NCBI RefSeq assembly: GCF_900113335.1
Contig: NZ_FOOX01000004.1
Span: 124,001 to 188,000, forward strand
Length of the DNA: 64,000 nucleotides
Source: Desulfotruncus arcticus DSM 17038
GTDB taxonomy: Bacteria > Bacillota > Desulfotomaculia > Desulfotomaculales > Desulfallaceae
Reading direction: 5' to 3'
Shown here: positions 52,071 to 60,786 of the stretch, piece by piece
Layout of the letters: the number at the start of each line of letters is the position of its first letter
Numbering within the stretch: position 1 is the stretch's first letter
Position numbers and translations under genes: made by a program
Notes under the pieces: generated by a model
The model's input: only the letters and a program-made list of their open reading frames with translations
Told to the model about the DNA's origin: nothing
The model's database searches: none

Positions 52071-53795
52071 ATGAGCGAACACCGGAAAAACACTTTAGGC
52101 ATTGAGATGCTTCTTGATTCTATCCACGAAGGAGTAGTGGCCATTGATAAAACCGGCCGGGTGATAATTTTTAATCAAGCCGCGGGAAAATTGATGGGTA
52201 TCCCAACCGGCAAAGTTATTGGCCGACTGGTGGAACAAGTAGTGCCCAATACGAGATTGCACCTAATACTTAAAACCGGTCAACCGGAATTAAATCAGCT
52301 CCAGCGCATAGGAGAAAATACCATTATGACCAACCGGATGCCTCTTAAAGATGAGCAGGGGGAGTTGGTTGGGGCGATAGCGGTTTTCCGGGACGTCAGC
52401 GAAATTAAAAAGTTGGCTGAAGAAGTTACCAACCTGCGTGAAACCAGGGCTATGCTCCAGGCAATTATCAGCGCCACCAGCGATGCGATTTCGGTTGTGG
52501 ATGAAAGGGGGCTGGGTATATTAATCAACCCCGCCTATACACGTTTGACCGGTCTGCGCGAAAAGGATGTGATTAATCAGCCGGCTTCAGTGGATATTGC
52601 CGAAGGGGAAAGTATGCATATGAAAGTGCTGAGTTCCCGCCAGGCGGTAAAGAATGTACCCATGAAGGTAGGTCCCAACCGGCGTGAAGTGCTGGTGGAT
52701 GTAGCTCCCATTTTATTGGATGATAATATTAAAGGCAGCGTTGCGGTTATTCACGATGTTTCAGAAATACACCGGCTGTCTAAGGAGGTAGACCGGGCCC
52801 GGCGGCTGATTCGCAAGCTTGAGTCCAAATATACTTTTGGCGACATTATTGGGGAAAGTAAAAAAATAGATTGGGCCATTAAAGAGGCCAGAAAGGCCGC
52901 TCAAACACCGGCAACCGTACTGCTCTGCGGGGAAAGCGGTACCGGTAAGGAATTGTTTGCCCACGCCATTCACCACGCCAGCTCTCGTCGCGGGCAATTT
53001 ATCAGGGTAAACTGTGCGGCTATTCCGGATTCCCTGCTGGAAAGTGAATTATTCGGTTATGTGGCAGGTGCGTTTACGGGAGCAAAAAAAAACGGTCACC
53101 GGGGTTATTTTGCGGAAGCCGACAAGGGGACAATATTTTTAGATGAGATAGGTGAGATTAGCAACAGTGTCCAGGCAAAATTACTCCGGGTTTTACAAGA
53201 AAAAGAAATTGTCCGGCTGGGTGATTCCCATCCCCTGCGGGTCGATGTAAGGGTAATTGCCGCCACCAACGCCAACTTGGAGCAAATGGTGCGCCAGGGG
53301 CAGTTTAGGGAAGATTTATATTACCGGCTGAATGTCATACCTATTTATATTCCGCCTCTGCGCAGCCGCAGGAAAGACATTCCCTTAATTGCTGATTTTT
53401 TATTGCAAAAGCTGAATAGCGACTATGGCAGGAATGTTGCGGGCATTTCTCCTGCTGCCATGAGCTGTTTAATGAAGCATCATTGGCCCGGCAATGTGCG
53501 TGAGCTGGAAAACGTTTTAGGACGTGCTTTAATTAATATGCGTCCGGTGGAATTAATAATTGAGCCCATTCATCTTTCTTTGAACTTAAATGCCGGAATG
53601 TTGGTGGAGGAATCGGCTTCCGGCGATTTTCCTTATCAAGGGGAAACCTTGGCCCGGTTGATCAACGGCTATGAACGACAGGTGCTGCTGTCGGCGCTGG
53701 CACATAATGGGGGCAACAAAACCAGGACAGCCCAACAGCTGGGTATTTCCATACGCAGCCTGTACAATAAACTTAACCAGTATGGTCTATCCTGA
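52071..53795 (+). CDS. Sigma-54-dependent activator with two PAS domains (BkdR-like)
   Basis: The 574-residue enhancer-binding protein starts at ATG 52071 behind GGGGGAGG. Two PAS domains occupy ~10-115 ([20 protein letters not shown]) and ~130-240 ([20 protein letters not shown]). The AAA+ domain has Walker A GESGTGKE (~287), GAFTGA (~333), and FLDEIGE. The Fis-type HTH ends the protein ([22 protein letters not shown]). It lies upstream of a branched-chain amino acid dehydrogenase/2-oxoacid oxidoreductase operon that has a -24/-12 promoter and a double palindrome, as B. subtilis BkdR does with the bkd operon. The role as operon activator is inferred from that context. Confidence 0.9.
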   Translation: MSEHRKNTLGIEMLLDSIHEGVVAIDKTGRVIIFNQAAGKLMGIPTGKVIGRLVEQVVPNTRLHLILKTGQPELNQLQRIGENTIMTNRMPLKDEQGELVGAIAVFRDVSEIKKLAEEVTNLRETRAMLQAIISATSDAISVVDERGLGILINPAYTRLTGLREKDVINQPASVDIAEGESMHMKVLSSRQAVKNVPMKVGPNRREVLVDVAPILLDDNIKGSVAVIHDVSEIHRLSKEVDRARRLIRKLESKYTFGDIIGESKKIDWAIKEARKAAQTPATVLLCGESGTGKELFAHAIHHASSRRGQFIRVNCAAIPDSLLESELFGYVAGAFTGAKKNGHRGYFAEADKGTIFLDEIGEISNSVQAKLLRVLQEKEIVRLGDSHPLRVDVRVIAATNANLEQMVRQGQFREDLYYRLNVIPIYIPPLRSRRKDIPLIADFLLQKLNSDYGRNVAGISPAAMSCLMKHHWPGNVRELENVLGRALINMRPVELIIEPIHLSLNLNAGMLVEESASGDFPYQGETLARLINGYERQVLLSALAHNGGNKTRTAQQLGISIRSLYNKLNQYGLS

Positions 53796-53827
53796 AAAAA
53801 GTTTTTAAGTTACTTGTATCTGGCGCT

Positions 53828-54001
53828 CCGGTGGTTCCCTCCATGCGCTGCGCAATTTTCCTTTTTGCTCGTGTAGTTATTTGTGCATAACGCTTGCAAC
53901 AAGCAGCCCGGCGTAACTTTACGCCCTTTGGGGGTCAAGCTACTGGGATTTGACGGGCTGCTGGCCGCATCCAGTGCTTCGCTTACTCCGGGAACCACCG
54001 G
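53828..54001. repeat. Nested inverted-repeat element, possible structured RNA or MITE-like unit
   Basis: Perfect outer arms CCGGTGGTTCCC (53828-53839) and GGGAACCACCGG (53990-54001) enclose an inner pair AGCAGCCCG (53902-53910) and CGGGCTGCT (53954-53962). Inside lies the small palindrome GGCGTAACTTTACGCC (53910-53925). No coding frame with a ribosome site is present. The element lies between the activator gene and its presumed target promoter. Confidence 0.5.
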
Positions 54002-54086
54002 ATCACCTTGCCTACGGTATCTATTTTCCATCCTCTTTTGGTGCCGTGTCAGCGGTATGGCGGTCTTTATCCTGAAAAAATATATC

Positions 54087-54116
54087 ATGCAAAGAATTGC
54101 ATGCAAATATTTGCAT
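54087..54116. promoter_or_regulatory. Double palindrome, probable upstream activating sequence
   Basis: ATGCAA-N4-TTGCAT occurs twice, at 54087-54102 and 54101-54116, overlapping by two bases with a 14-bp period. The centre lies about 75 bp upstream of the -24 element at 54176, a usual distance for enhancer-binding proteins. Confidence 0.65.
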
Positions 54117-54175
54117 AAGTATAAATCTGCATACTATTAATTCCTTAAAGCAGCAGTGATTTCGGGTTTTAATTC

Positions 54176-54190
54176 CGGCATCATTGTTGC
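54176..54190 (+). promoter_or_regulatory. Sigma-54 promoter of the amino acid dehydrogenase operon
   Basis: CGGCATCATTGTTGC has the invariant GG and GC 12 bp apart and a perfect TTGC; it deviates from TGGCAC at two less critical positions. The start site would be near 54202, and the transcript would include dispersed repeat D. Confidence 0.6.
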
Positions 54191-54218
54191 TTTTCTTATT
54201 ATAAAAATTATTGTTACT

Positions 54219-54292
54219 ACTCAGTAATCAGTAGTCAGAATACCACTTGACCGGTTCTCTTATTCTGACTCCTGACTGAATTCTGACTCCTG
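54219..54292. repeat. Dispersed GGAGTCAGAAT repeat, copy D
   Basis: The left arm has CAGTAATCAGTAGTCAGAAT and the right arm (54261-54292) has ATTCTGACTCCTGACTG then AATTCTGACTCCTGG. It lies in the expected 5' untranslated region of the dehydrogenase operon. Confidence 0.75.
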
Positions 54293-54361
54293 GCGTTAAG
54301 AACGCCCAGATGCTCAATAGTTACAAATACTAATGACAATCTCCAAAGGAGGTTCAACAAA

Positions 54362-55441
54362 TTGAAGATTATAGACCATATGGCTGCAGATGATTATGAG
54401 CAGTTGGTAATTTGTCAGGATCGGGAAAGCGGTTTGCGAGCCATAATTGCCATCCATGATACTACATTGGGCCCTGCACTGGGAGGGACGCGTATGTGGC
54501 CCTATCAAAGTGAAAAAGAGGCTTTTAGGGATGTGCTGCGCTTATCCCGGGGGATGACCTATAAAAATGCGCTGGCCGGCTTGTCCCTGGGGGGCGGTAA
54601 GGCTGTAATTATCGGCGACCCGGCCCGGGGTAAGGGGGAAGGGCTGCTTCGGGCCTACGGGCGTTATCTGGAAGCTTTAAATGGACGTTATATAACAGCT
54701 GAGGATGTTGGCACCTGCCAGCGGGATATGGACCTTATCCGGGAGGAAACACGTTATGTGGTAGGGGTTTCCCCTGCTAAAGGCGGCAGTGGCGATCCAT
54801 CTCCCTTTACTGCCCTGGGGGTGCTGTTTGGCCTGCGCGCAGCCGTTAAAAAAGTATTTGGCAGCGAAGACTTATCCGGGCGGCATGTGGTGGTTCAAGG
54901 GGTTGGCAATGTCGGTTACCATCTCTGCCGACTGCTTGCCGGGGCAGGCGCCCGTTTAACTGTTACCGATGTCAATAATAAGGCTTTACAAAGAACCGCT
55001 GCCGAATTTAATACGGTAATCGCGCCTCCAGAGGAAATTTTCGGGATAGAATGTGATATTTTTGCCCCCTGCGCTCTGGGAGCGGTGATTAATGACCGGA
55101 CGATCAACCGGCTGCGGTGCCGTATTGTGGCCGGGTCGGCCAATAATGTTCTGGCTGAAGCCAGGCATGGCGACCTGCTGCATCAAAACGGAATCATGTA
55201 TATCCCTGATTATGCCATTAATGCCGGCGGGGTAATTAATGTTGCCGATGAATTGGCCGGCTACGATCAACAGCGGGTGGAGAAAAAAGTTGCCGGCATT
55301 TATGATACCGTGGAACAAATTCTGCTAATAGCCGACCAGGAAAATATTCCTCCGTACCAGGCGGCGGATAGGCTGGCCGAAGCACGTATTAAAGGTTTCC
55401 GGCTGGTGGCGCCCGGCGAGGGGGGGAGTCAGGTTGGTTAA
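54362..55441 (+). CDS. Leucine/valine/phenylalanine dehydrogenase family protein
   Basis: This NAD-dependent enzyme deaminates branched-chain or aromatic amino acids to 2-oxoacids. TTG 54362 follows AAAGGAGGTT. The 359-residue protein has the catalytic pair Lys68 (TYKNALAG) and Lys80 (GGGKAVI) at the positions known in Bacillus leucine dehydrogenase, the [10 protein letters not shown] substrate loop, and the Rossmann motif [12 protein letters not shown]. The next gene overlaps its end by 8 bp and encodes a 2-oxoacid:ferredoxin oxidoreductase subunit, which fits oxidation of the product. Leucine, valine or phenylalanine preference cannot be fixed by eye. Confidence 0.92.
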   Translation: MKIIDHMAADDYEQLVICQDRESGLRAIIAIHDTTLGPALGGTRMWPYQSEKEAFRDVLRLSRGMTYKNALAGLSLGGGKAVIIGDPARGKGEGLLRAYGRYLEALNGRYITAEDVGTCQRDMDLIREETRYVVGVSPAKGGSGDPSPFTALGVLFGLRAAVKKVFGSEDLSGRHVVVQGVGNVGYHLCRLLAGAGARLTVTDVNNKALQRTAAEFNTVIAPPEEIFGIECDIFAPCALGAVINDRTINRLRCRIVAGSANNVLAEARHGDLLHQNGIMYIPDYAINAGGVINVADELAGYDQQRVEKKVAGIYDTVEQILLIADQENIPPYQAADRLAEARIKGFRLVAPGEGGSQVG

Positions 55442-55658
55442 AACAGCAAGTTTAAGCTTGGACCGGGGACGCTGCAAAGGCTGTGGTCTGTGTATGGCGT
55501 TTTGCCCCGGGGAGGTATTGGGAATTGAAAAAGATTTAAACGACCTGGGTTATTATCCAATTCAATTAACCAGTCCGGACCGGTGCACCGGCTGCGGGCG
55601 CTGTGCCGCCATGTGCCCGGATTTGGTCATTACCGTTACCAGGGAGGAATCGGCATGA
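55434..55658 (+). CDS. 2-oxoacid:ferredoxin oxidoreductase, ferredoxin-like (delta) subunit
   Basis: The 74-residue protein carries two [4Fe-4S] motifs, [13 protein letters not shown] and [13 protein letters not shown], and passes electrons from the catalytic subunits to ferredoxin. TTG 55434 overlaps the dehydrogenase gene and follows GAGGGGGGAG. Its stop overlaps the alpha-subunit ATG by four bases, so translation of the three genes is coupled. Confidence 0.92.
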   Translation: MVKTASLSLDRGRCKGCGLCMAFCPGEVLGIEKDLNDLGYYPIQLTSPDRCTGCGRCAAMCPDLVITVTREESA

Positions 55659-56713
55659 AAAAATTAATGAAAGGCAATGAAGCTATCGGGGAGGCAGCGG
55701 TGCTGGCCGGCTGCCGGTACTTTTTCGGCTATCCCATTACCCCCCAGACAGAAATACCGGAATACCTGGCCCGCCGGCTGCCTGAAGTGGGAGGTGTTTT
55801 TCTGCAGGCTGAAAGCGAAGTGGCGGCTATTAACATGGTGTATGGCGCAGCCGGCGCCGGCGCCCGGGTGCTGACCTCCTCTTCCGGACCGGGAATCAGC
55901 CTTAAGCAGGAAGGCATTTCCTATATCGCTGCCGCTGAATTGCCCTGTGTTATAGTAAACATTATGCGGGGTGGCCCCGGGCTGGGAGGTATTCAGCCGT
56001 CACAGTCGGATTATTTTCAGGCTACCAGAGGTGGCGGACACGGGGATTACCGGTTAATTGTACTGGCGCCCTGGTCCGTCCAGGAAATGGCGGATTTAAC
56101 CGTTCTGGCCTTTGACCTGGCGGATCAATACCGCAACCCGGTGCTGATCTTGGGCGACGGCAGCTTGGGGCAGATGATGGAGCCTGTAGAACTGCCGCAG
56201 TCGCAGGCAGTGCACTCTCTTAAAGATTGGGCTACCACCGGCTGCCGTAAACGGACCCGCAATGTTATTAATACCCTTTACCTCGACCCTCAGGAGCTGG
56301 AAAAACATAATCAGCATTTACAGGAAAAGTATTGCCTTATTGCCCAAAGTGAAACACGTGCTGAACAGTTTTTAATGGAGGATGCCCGAATTGTGGTTGT
56401 TGCTTTCGGCCTTAGTGCCCGCATTGCCCGGTCTGCCATCCAGGCTGCCCGTGCTGACGGCATTAAGGCCGGTTTATTTCGCCCGGTTACCCTGTGGCCG
56501 TTTCCGTATCACCAGCTGCATACTGCGTCGGCAGGTGCCCGGGCGGTGCTCACTGTGGAAATGAGCGCGGGGCAGATGGTGGAAGATGTACGTTTAGCCT
56601 TGGAAGGACGGGTGCCGGCGTATTTTTATGGCAGGTCCGGAGGAATGATCCCCGATTTTCGTGCCGTATTGGCAGAAATACACCGCATAGGGGGTGACGA
56701 TAATGGCAATTAA
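55655..56713 (+). CDS. 2-oxoacid:ferredoxin oxidoreductase, alpha subunit (VorB/KorA-like)
   Basis: The alpha subunit binds the 2-oxoacid and contacts thiamine diphosphate. The 352-residue protein starts at ATG 55655 behind AGGGAGGAATC. It begins [20 protein letters not shown], then [16 protein letters not shown] (substrate loop), [29 protein letters not shown] and the [16 protein letters not shown] segment. The domain order matches KorA/VorB proteins. Gene order with the branched-chain dehydrogenase favours branched-chain 2-oxoacids. No gamma-subunit domain is fused to it. Confidence 0.92.
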   Translation: MKKLMKGNEAIGEAAVLAGCRYFFGYPITPQTEIPEYLARRLPEVGGVFLQAESEVAAINMVYGAAGAGARVLTSSSGPGISLKQEGISYIAAAELPCVIVNIMRGGPGLGGIQPSQSDYFQATRGGGHGDYRLIVLAPWSVQEMADLTVLAFDLADQYRNPVLILGDGSLGQMMEPVELPQSQAVHSLKDWATTGCRKRTRNVINTLYLDPQELEKHNQHLQEKYCLIAQSETRAEQFLMEDARIVVVAFGLSARIARSAIQAARADGIKAGLFRPVTLWPFPYHQLHTASAGARAVLTVEMSAGQMVEDVRLALEGRVPAYFYGRSGGMIPDFRAVLAEIHRIGGDDNGN

Positions 56714-57440
56714 GCATAGCCGTCCGGAGGCGCTGACAGACAATAGTTTTCATTATTGCCCCGGTTGCACACATGGTATTATTCACCGGCTGGTTGCAGA
56801 GGTTATAGATGAACTAAAGGTGCGTGAAAATACCATAGGGGTTGCCTCTGTGGGGTGCTCCGTGCTGGCGTATAATTATTTCAATGTTGACATCCAGCAG
56901 GCGGCGCATGGCCGGGCCCCTGCCGTAGCAACCGGGATAAAAAGGGTGCTGCCGGACCGGGCGGTTTTTACTTACCAGGGGGATGGCGACCTGGCTTCTA
57001 TTGGCCTGGCAGAGGTGGTGCACGCTGCGGCCAGAGGGGAAAAAATTACTGTTATTTTTGTTAATAACGCCAATTACGGTATGACCGGCGGTCAAATGGC
57101 GCCAACAACTCTGGTCGGCCAGGTAACTTCAACCTCCCCCCTGGGCAGGGACGAGAATCAAACCGGTTATCCTGTTAAAATGGTGGAACTGCTCTCCACC
57201 CTTGATGGCCCGGCTTATTTAGCCAGAACGTCTGTCCATAATCCCGGCCACGTTGCTAAGACAAAAAAAGCCATTAGGCAGGCCTTTGAAGTTCAGATTG
57301 GGGGTCTTGGCTTTGCATTGGTGGAAGTGCTGTCCACTTGTCCAACCAACTGGGGCAAGAAACCCACCGAAGCACTCGACTGGCTGGAAAAAAATTTAAT
57401 TCCGTATTACCCGTTGGGCGAATTTAAAAAAACTTTTTAA
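56703..57440 (+). CDS. 2-oxoacid:ferredoxin oxidoreductase, beta subunit (VorA/KorB-like)
   Basis: The beta subunit carries thiamine diphosphate and the internal [4Fe-4S] ligands. ATG 56703 is 6 nt behind GGGGGTGA and overlaps the alpha gene; GTG 56694 lies within that site. The 245-residue protein shows [15 protein letters not shown], the TPP motif [23 protein letters not shown] followed by [18 protein letters not shown], and a C-terminal [12 protein letters not shown]. It is closed by a strong terminator, so the usual gamma subunit is not in this operon. Confidence 0.92.
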   Translation: MAIKHSRPEALTDNSFHYCPGCTHGIIHRLVAEVIDELKVRENTIGVASVGCSVLAYNYFNVDIQQAAHGRAPAVATGIKRVLPDRAVFTYQGDGDLASIGLAEVVHAAARGEKITVIFVNNANYGMTGGQMAPTTLVGQVTSTSPLGRDENQTGYPVKMVELLSTLDGPAYLARTSVHNPGHVAKTKKAIRQAFEVQIGGLGFALVEVLSTCPTNWGKKPTEALDWLEKNLIPYYPLGEFKKTF

Positions 57441-57475
57441 AACCTGCATTGTCCTTACAATGCAGGTTTTTTTTT
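57440..57475 (+). terminator. Terminator of the dehydrogenase-oxidoreductase operon
   Basis: AACCTGCATTGT pairs perfectly with ACAATGCAGGTT across CCTT, followed by a run of T. Confidence 0.95.
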
Positions 57476-57579
57476 GAGTTGCTCTTATAGTGCACCAAAC
57501 AGTGAAAAATGTACCTCACATAAAGAAGATTATAAAGTTAAATAATACTGTCAACAACAGCAAAGGAGGTGAAAACATA

Positions 57580-57837
57580 ATGGCACAAGGACAAAGAACC
57601 AACAGAAAAGTTATTCCTGCCGCTTCCGCGGCAATGGATAGCTTTAAGTGGGAAACCGCCAGCGAACTTGGCGTACAGGTCCCGCAGGGCGGTTACATGG
57701 GCGACCTGCCATCCAGAGTTAACGGAGCTATCGGTGGCAACATGGTTAAGAAAATGATCGCGGCTTATGAACAAAGTTTGGCTCAGGGCAATAAGCCGCC
57801 TACACCACAGGTCACCAACCAGACTACTACTCCTTAA
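57580..57837 (+). CDS. Alpha/beta-type small acid-soluble spore protein
   Basis: SASPs coat and protect spore DNA and are degraded by the GPR protease at germination. The 85-residue protein starts at ATG 57580 behind AAAGGAGGTGAAAAC. The two family blocks are clear: MDSFKWETASELGV, containing the GPR recognition/cleavage segment, and GYMGDLPSRVNGAIGGNMVKKMI. The C-terminal tail (NKPPTPQVTNQTTTP) is extended. The gene for its protease lies convergently 170 bp away. Confidence 0.95.
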   Translation: MAQGQRTNRKVIPAASAAMDSFKWETASELGVQVPQGGYMGDLPSRVNGAIGGNMVKKMIAAYEQSLAQGNKPPTPQVTNQTTTP

Positions 57838-57914
57838 TAAGGTAAACAAAGTTCCTGGCAGGTGACTAGTCTAAGCAGGCGTTAAAACAAGGTCACCTGT
57901 CAGGAGGCTTTGAC

Positions 57915-57950
57915 AACAAGCGGTTTGAGGCCGCTTGTTTTGTTTTTTTT
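57915..57950 (+). terminator. Terminator of the SASP gene
   Basis: AACAAGCGG pairs with CCGCTTGTT, followed by TTGTTTTTTTT. Confidence 0.9.
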
Positions 57951-58009
57951 AGGAAAGGGTACCCACTTCCTCTTGGGGAAAAAATTTGGAGGCGAAGCTA
58001 TGGCCGCAA

Positions 58010-58960
58010 TTAATGGAGATAATAAGCGTAATCGTCGGGATTGACTTCCGGGTGCAGCGCCATTGATATCCCGCCGGCGATAATATGTGCTGTATCCTCG
58101 ATCAGCGTGTCAATTTCTTTTGGCGTTACAGTCAGGTTGCCGCCGAAAGGTTCCAGAACGCTTTTAATAGCTTCATTGGTAACTCCGGCTTGGGCATTGG
58201 TGTTTTTAAGATACTTTTCTATGGCGTCCTGGGCAATTAACGCAGCCGACGCCACTGTGGGAACACCGATGGCAATAACTTTTACGCCCATGGTTTCCTG
58301 ATTGATGCCGGCCCTCTTGTTGCCGATCCCGGAACCGGGATTAATTCCGGTATCCGCCAGCTGGATGGTGGTGGCAATACGGTCGACGCTACGGGCTGCC
58401 AGGGAGTCAATTGCTATAATTAGCTCCGGCTTTACTCTTCCTGTGACGCCTTGAACAATTTCAGCCGTTTCAATGCCGGTGATGCCCAGAACGCCGGGAG
58501 CAATGGCGCTGACCGGCCGCATGCCGCCCTGCAGCGACTGGGGGGCGTAATTAAAAAGGTGCCTGGTTACGAGGCAATTGTCCACCACTCTGGGACCTAG
58601 CGCGTCGGGAGTGGCATTCCAGTTGCCAAGTCCCACCACCAGAATATTGGCCTCCATGGGTAAATCAAACATTTTTTTAAGCTGTTCTGCCAATACTTCG
58701 GCTACCTGACGGTGCGCATCAGGGTCGTTTTCCCTGATTACCGGAGCTTCTATGGTTATATACTTGCCAACGGGCTTACCCATAATGGCCTGGGCGCTTT
58801 CATCTTCGATATAAACAGTTGTAACCGAGGCATGGTCATAAGTTTCTTTATCAACTCTGACACCGGGAACTTCCTGGCCCGTTTCACCCCTTACAATCTC
58901 TCTTGCTTCCAGGGCCAGGTCCAGCGAGACGCCCATTGATTTTAAGAATTCTCTGTCCAA
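58010..58960 (-). CDS. gpr: GPR spore germination protease
   Basis: GPR (family A25) cleaves SASPs during germination. The 316-residue protein starts at TTG 58960 (GGAG site) with the short propeptide region FLKSMGVSLDLALEAREIVRG. Family landmarks are ILVVGLGNWNATPDALGPRVVD, HLFNYAPQSLQGGMRPVSAIAPGVLGITGIET, LIIAIDSLAARSVDRI and TIQLADTGINPGSGIGNKR. It is intact and of normal length. Expression in the forespore is expected but no sigma-G promoter was verified. Confidence 0.96.
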   Translation of the reverse strand: MDREFLKSMGVSLDLALEAREIVRGETGQEVPGVRVDKETYDHASVTTVYIEDESAQAIMGKPVGKYITIEAPVIRENDPDAHRQVAEVLAEQLKKMFDLPMEANILVVGLGNWNATPDALGPRVVDNCLVTRHLFNYAPQSLQGGMRPVSAIAPGVLGITGIETAEIVQGVTGRVKPELIIAIDSLAARSVDRIATTIQLADTGINPGSGIGNKRAGINQETMGVKVIAIGVPTVASAALIAQDAIEKYLKNTNAQAGVTNEAIKSVLEPFGGNLTVTPKEIDTLIEDTAHIIAGGISMALHPEVNPDDYAYYLH

Positions 58961-59019
58961 AACAAAATCACTCCGTAAAATAGTTTTTTATATATTTACC
59001 CAATTTTGTTGTTACTATT

Positions 59020-59147
59020 CAGGTAGTCAGAATCGCTGCTTGGAATTCTAAGCCAGTAGTCAGAATTCAGGAGGGATTTCTTGTATTTCACTTGAATTAT
59101 ACCCCCAAAATATTCTGACTCCTGATTCCTGACTCCTGACTCCTGAG
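59020..59147. repeat. Dispersed GGAGTCAGAAT repeat, copy E
   Basis: Units AGGTAGTCAGAAT (about 59021-59033) and AGCCAGTAGTCAGAATTCAGGAGG (about 59051-59074) face the inverted right arm ATTCTGACTCCTGATTCCTG with two further CTGACTCCTG units (59112-59147). It lies between the gpr and rsmD genes. Confidence 0.75.
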
Positions 59148-59225
59148 TGATTTATTGTATAAAAATCGACTTTTTTACAGCTATTATGTTATAATTATTT
59201 CGTTTAATGGAAAGGAAGGAAATTA

Positions 59226-59801
59226 TTGCGGGTAATTGCCGGATTAGCCAAAAAAAGGCGTTTGAAATCTCCAGGTAAGCTGCCGGTAAGGCCAACTTCA
59301 GATCGGGTTAAGGAAGCGTTATTCAATATCATCGGCAACCTTGTTCCCGAGTGTGATTTTGCTGATCTTTTTGCCGGAACAGGTGGTGTGGGTCTGGAAG
59401 CTTTAAGCCGGGGAGCCCGTAAAACCGTCTTTATTGAAAACCATCCTCAGGTAGCGCGTATTCTGAAAGATAATATAGCTTTAACGGGTTTACAGGAGGG
59501 ATCTGAAATTATCCGGCGGGATATTGCCTCAGCGTTGGAGCATATGCACCGGCGCGGGGATAAATTCGATATTATTTTCGCAGATCCTCCATATCGGCAG
59601 GGACTGGCCGAGCTAACATTGAATACATTATGTAGATATCCCGTGCATCATCAGGGCGGCGTGTTGGTGATAGAAACCGGGGCCGGCGAAGCTGTACCGG
59701 AAAGGACAGGTTGCTATATTATGACACGGCGTGAGAAATATGGGGATACGGCTCTATTATTCTATAAACACAGTACAGAGGGGGATATGTTTTGCGAATA
59801 G
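59226..59801 (+). CDS. rsmD: 16S rRNA (guanine966-N2)-methyltransferase RsmD
   Basis: RsmD methylates G966 of 16S rRNA using S-adenosylmethionine. TTG 59226 follows GGAAAGGAAGG. The 191-residue protein begins RVIAGLAKKRRLKSPGKLPVRPTSDRVKEALFNII, has the SAM-binding motif FADLFAGTGGVGLEALSRGA and the catalytic FADPPYRQG. Its 3' end overlaps coaD by 10 bp, as is usual in Firmicutes. Confidence 0.95.
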   Translation: MRVIAGLAKKRRLKSPGKLPVRPTSDRVKEALFNIIGNLVPECDFADLFAGTGGVGLEALSRGARKTVFIENHPQVARILKDNIALTGLQEGSEIIRRDIASALEHMHRRGDKFDIIFADPPYRQGLAELTLNTLCRYPVHHQGGVLVIETGAGEAVPERTGCYIMTRREKYGDTALLFYKHSTEGDMFCE

Positions 59802-60274
59802 CCGTTTACCCGGGTAGCTTTGACCCAGTTACTAACGGGCATTTGGATATTATTGAACGTGCAGCTTTGTTGTTTGACAAGTTAATTGTTGCGGTTTCAC
59901 GAAACCCGGGCAAACAACCGCTTTTTAGCGTTGATGAACGGTTGGACATGCTCGAAGAGGTTACGCATTCCATAGATAACGTCGTTATTGACGCCTTTTA
60001 TGGCTTAACGGTAAATTATGCCAAGGAAAACAATGCTCAAGCTATTATCAGGGGTTTAAGGGCGATATCGGACTTTGAAAATGAATTTATGATGGCGCTT
60101 ACCAATAAAAAATTGCAGACATCGGTGGAAACCGTTTTTCTTATGACCAGGGCGGAGTATTCATTTATTAGCTCCAGTGCGGTTAAAGAGGTAGTTTCCT
60201 TCGGCGGTTGCGTCAGGGATCTAGTGCCGCCGTTTGTACAGGATAGGCTTCGGGATAAATTTAAGAACCGATAA
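59792..60274 (+). CDS. coaD: Phosphopantetheine adenylyltransferase CoaD
   Basis: CoaD makes dephospho-CoA from 4'-phosphopantetheine and ATP. TTG 59792 overlaps rsmD. The 160-residue protein has the nucleotidyltransferase motifs YPGSFDPVTNGHLDII near the N-terminus, AIIRGLRAISDFENEF in the middle and FISSSAVKEVVSFGG near the end. It is complete and of normal length. Confidence 0.97.
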   Translation: MRIAVYPGSFDPVTNGHLDIIERAALLFDKLIVAVSRNPGKQPLFSVDERLDMLEEVTHSIDNVVIDAFYGLTVNYAKENNAQAIIRGLRAISDFENEFMMALTNKKLQTSVETVFLMTRAEYSFISSSAVKEVVSFGGCVRDLVPPFVQDRLRDKFKNR

Positions 60275-60294
60275 CGGGCGGGAGGGATCTTGTT

Positions 60295-60759
60295 TTGGAA
60301 TTGTTTAATATTTTAAATGAAATGGAGGAGTTGATTGATAGCAGTCCCAGGGTTCCCATGACCAAAAGGGTTCTGGTGGACGAGGACAGGCTGCTTGATT
60401 TTCTGGACCGGATTAGGACATCCTTGCCGGAAGAACTTCGCCAGGCCAAGTGGGTTATCCAGGAAAGGGAAAAAGTAATTACAGACTCTAAACGCGAGGC
60501 ATTACGCATTATGGAGGATGCTGAAAAACAGCTGGAAAAAAGAGCGGACGAATCCGAAGTAACCCGTAAAGCCCAAGAGTTGGCCCATGAGATTGAGGCT
60601 CGTGCCGAACAAGTTGCTATTCAGATAAAACAAGGCGCGCGGGAATATGCAGATGAAATTTTATCCGGCCTGGAGGGTGATTTATCCAAAATAGTTGAGG
60701 AGATCCGCCAGGGCAGGATGGAATTAAAAGGGATGAAACAAAACAAACAGGCTGTATAA
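60295..60759 (+). CDS. Coiled-coil protein found after coaD
   Basis: The 154-residue protein starts at TTG 60295 behind GGGAGGGATC. After a short N-terminal region (LFNILNEMEELIDSSPRVPMTKRVLVDEDRLLDFLDRI) it is a long charged coiled coil (EREKVITDSKREALRIMEDAEKQLEKRADE). This layout resembles DivIVA-like or ATP-synthase-b-like helical proteins, and I recall similar genes next to coaD in Clostridia. The function is unknown. It is cotranscribed with rsmD-coaD by spacing. Confidence 0.75.
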   Translation: MELFNILNEMEELIDSSPRVPMTKRVLVDEDRLLDFLDRIRTSLPEELRQAKWVIQEREKVITDSKREALRIMEDAEKQLEKRADESEVTRKAQELAHEIEARAEQVAIQIKQGAREYADEILSGLEGDLSKIVEEIRQGRMELKGMKQNKQAV

Positions 60760-60765
60760 AAAAAT

Positions 60766-60786
60766 AAGCCGCGGCAGTCGCGGCTT
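60766..60786. terminator. Bidirectional terminator
   Basis: AAGCCGCG pairs with CGCGGCTT across GCAGT, with A- and T-rich flanks. It separates the coaD operon from the convergent synthetase operon. Confidence 0.9.

Noticed and set aside
58000-58044. Fourteen-codon frame with a GGAGG site
   Set aside because: It lies at the 3' end of gpr on the opposite strand, is too short to support, and resembles no known peptide.
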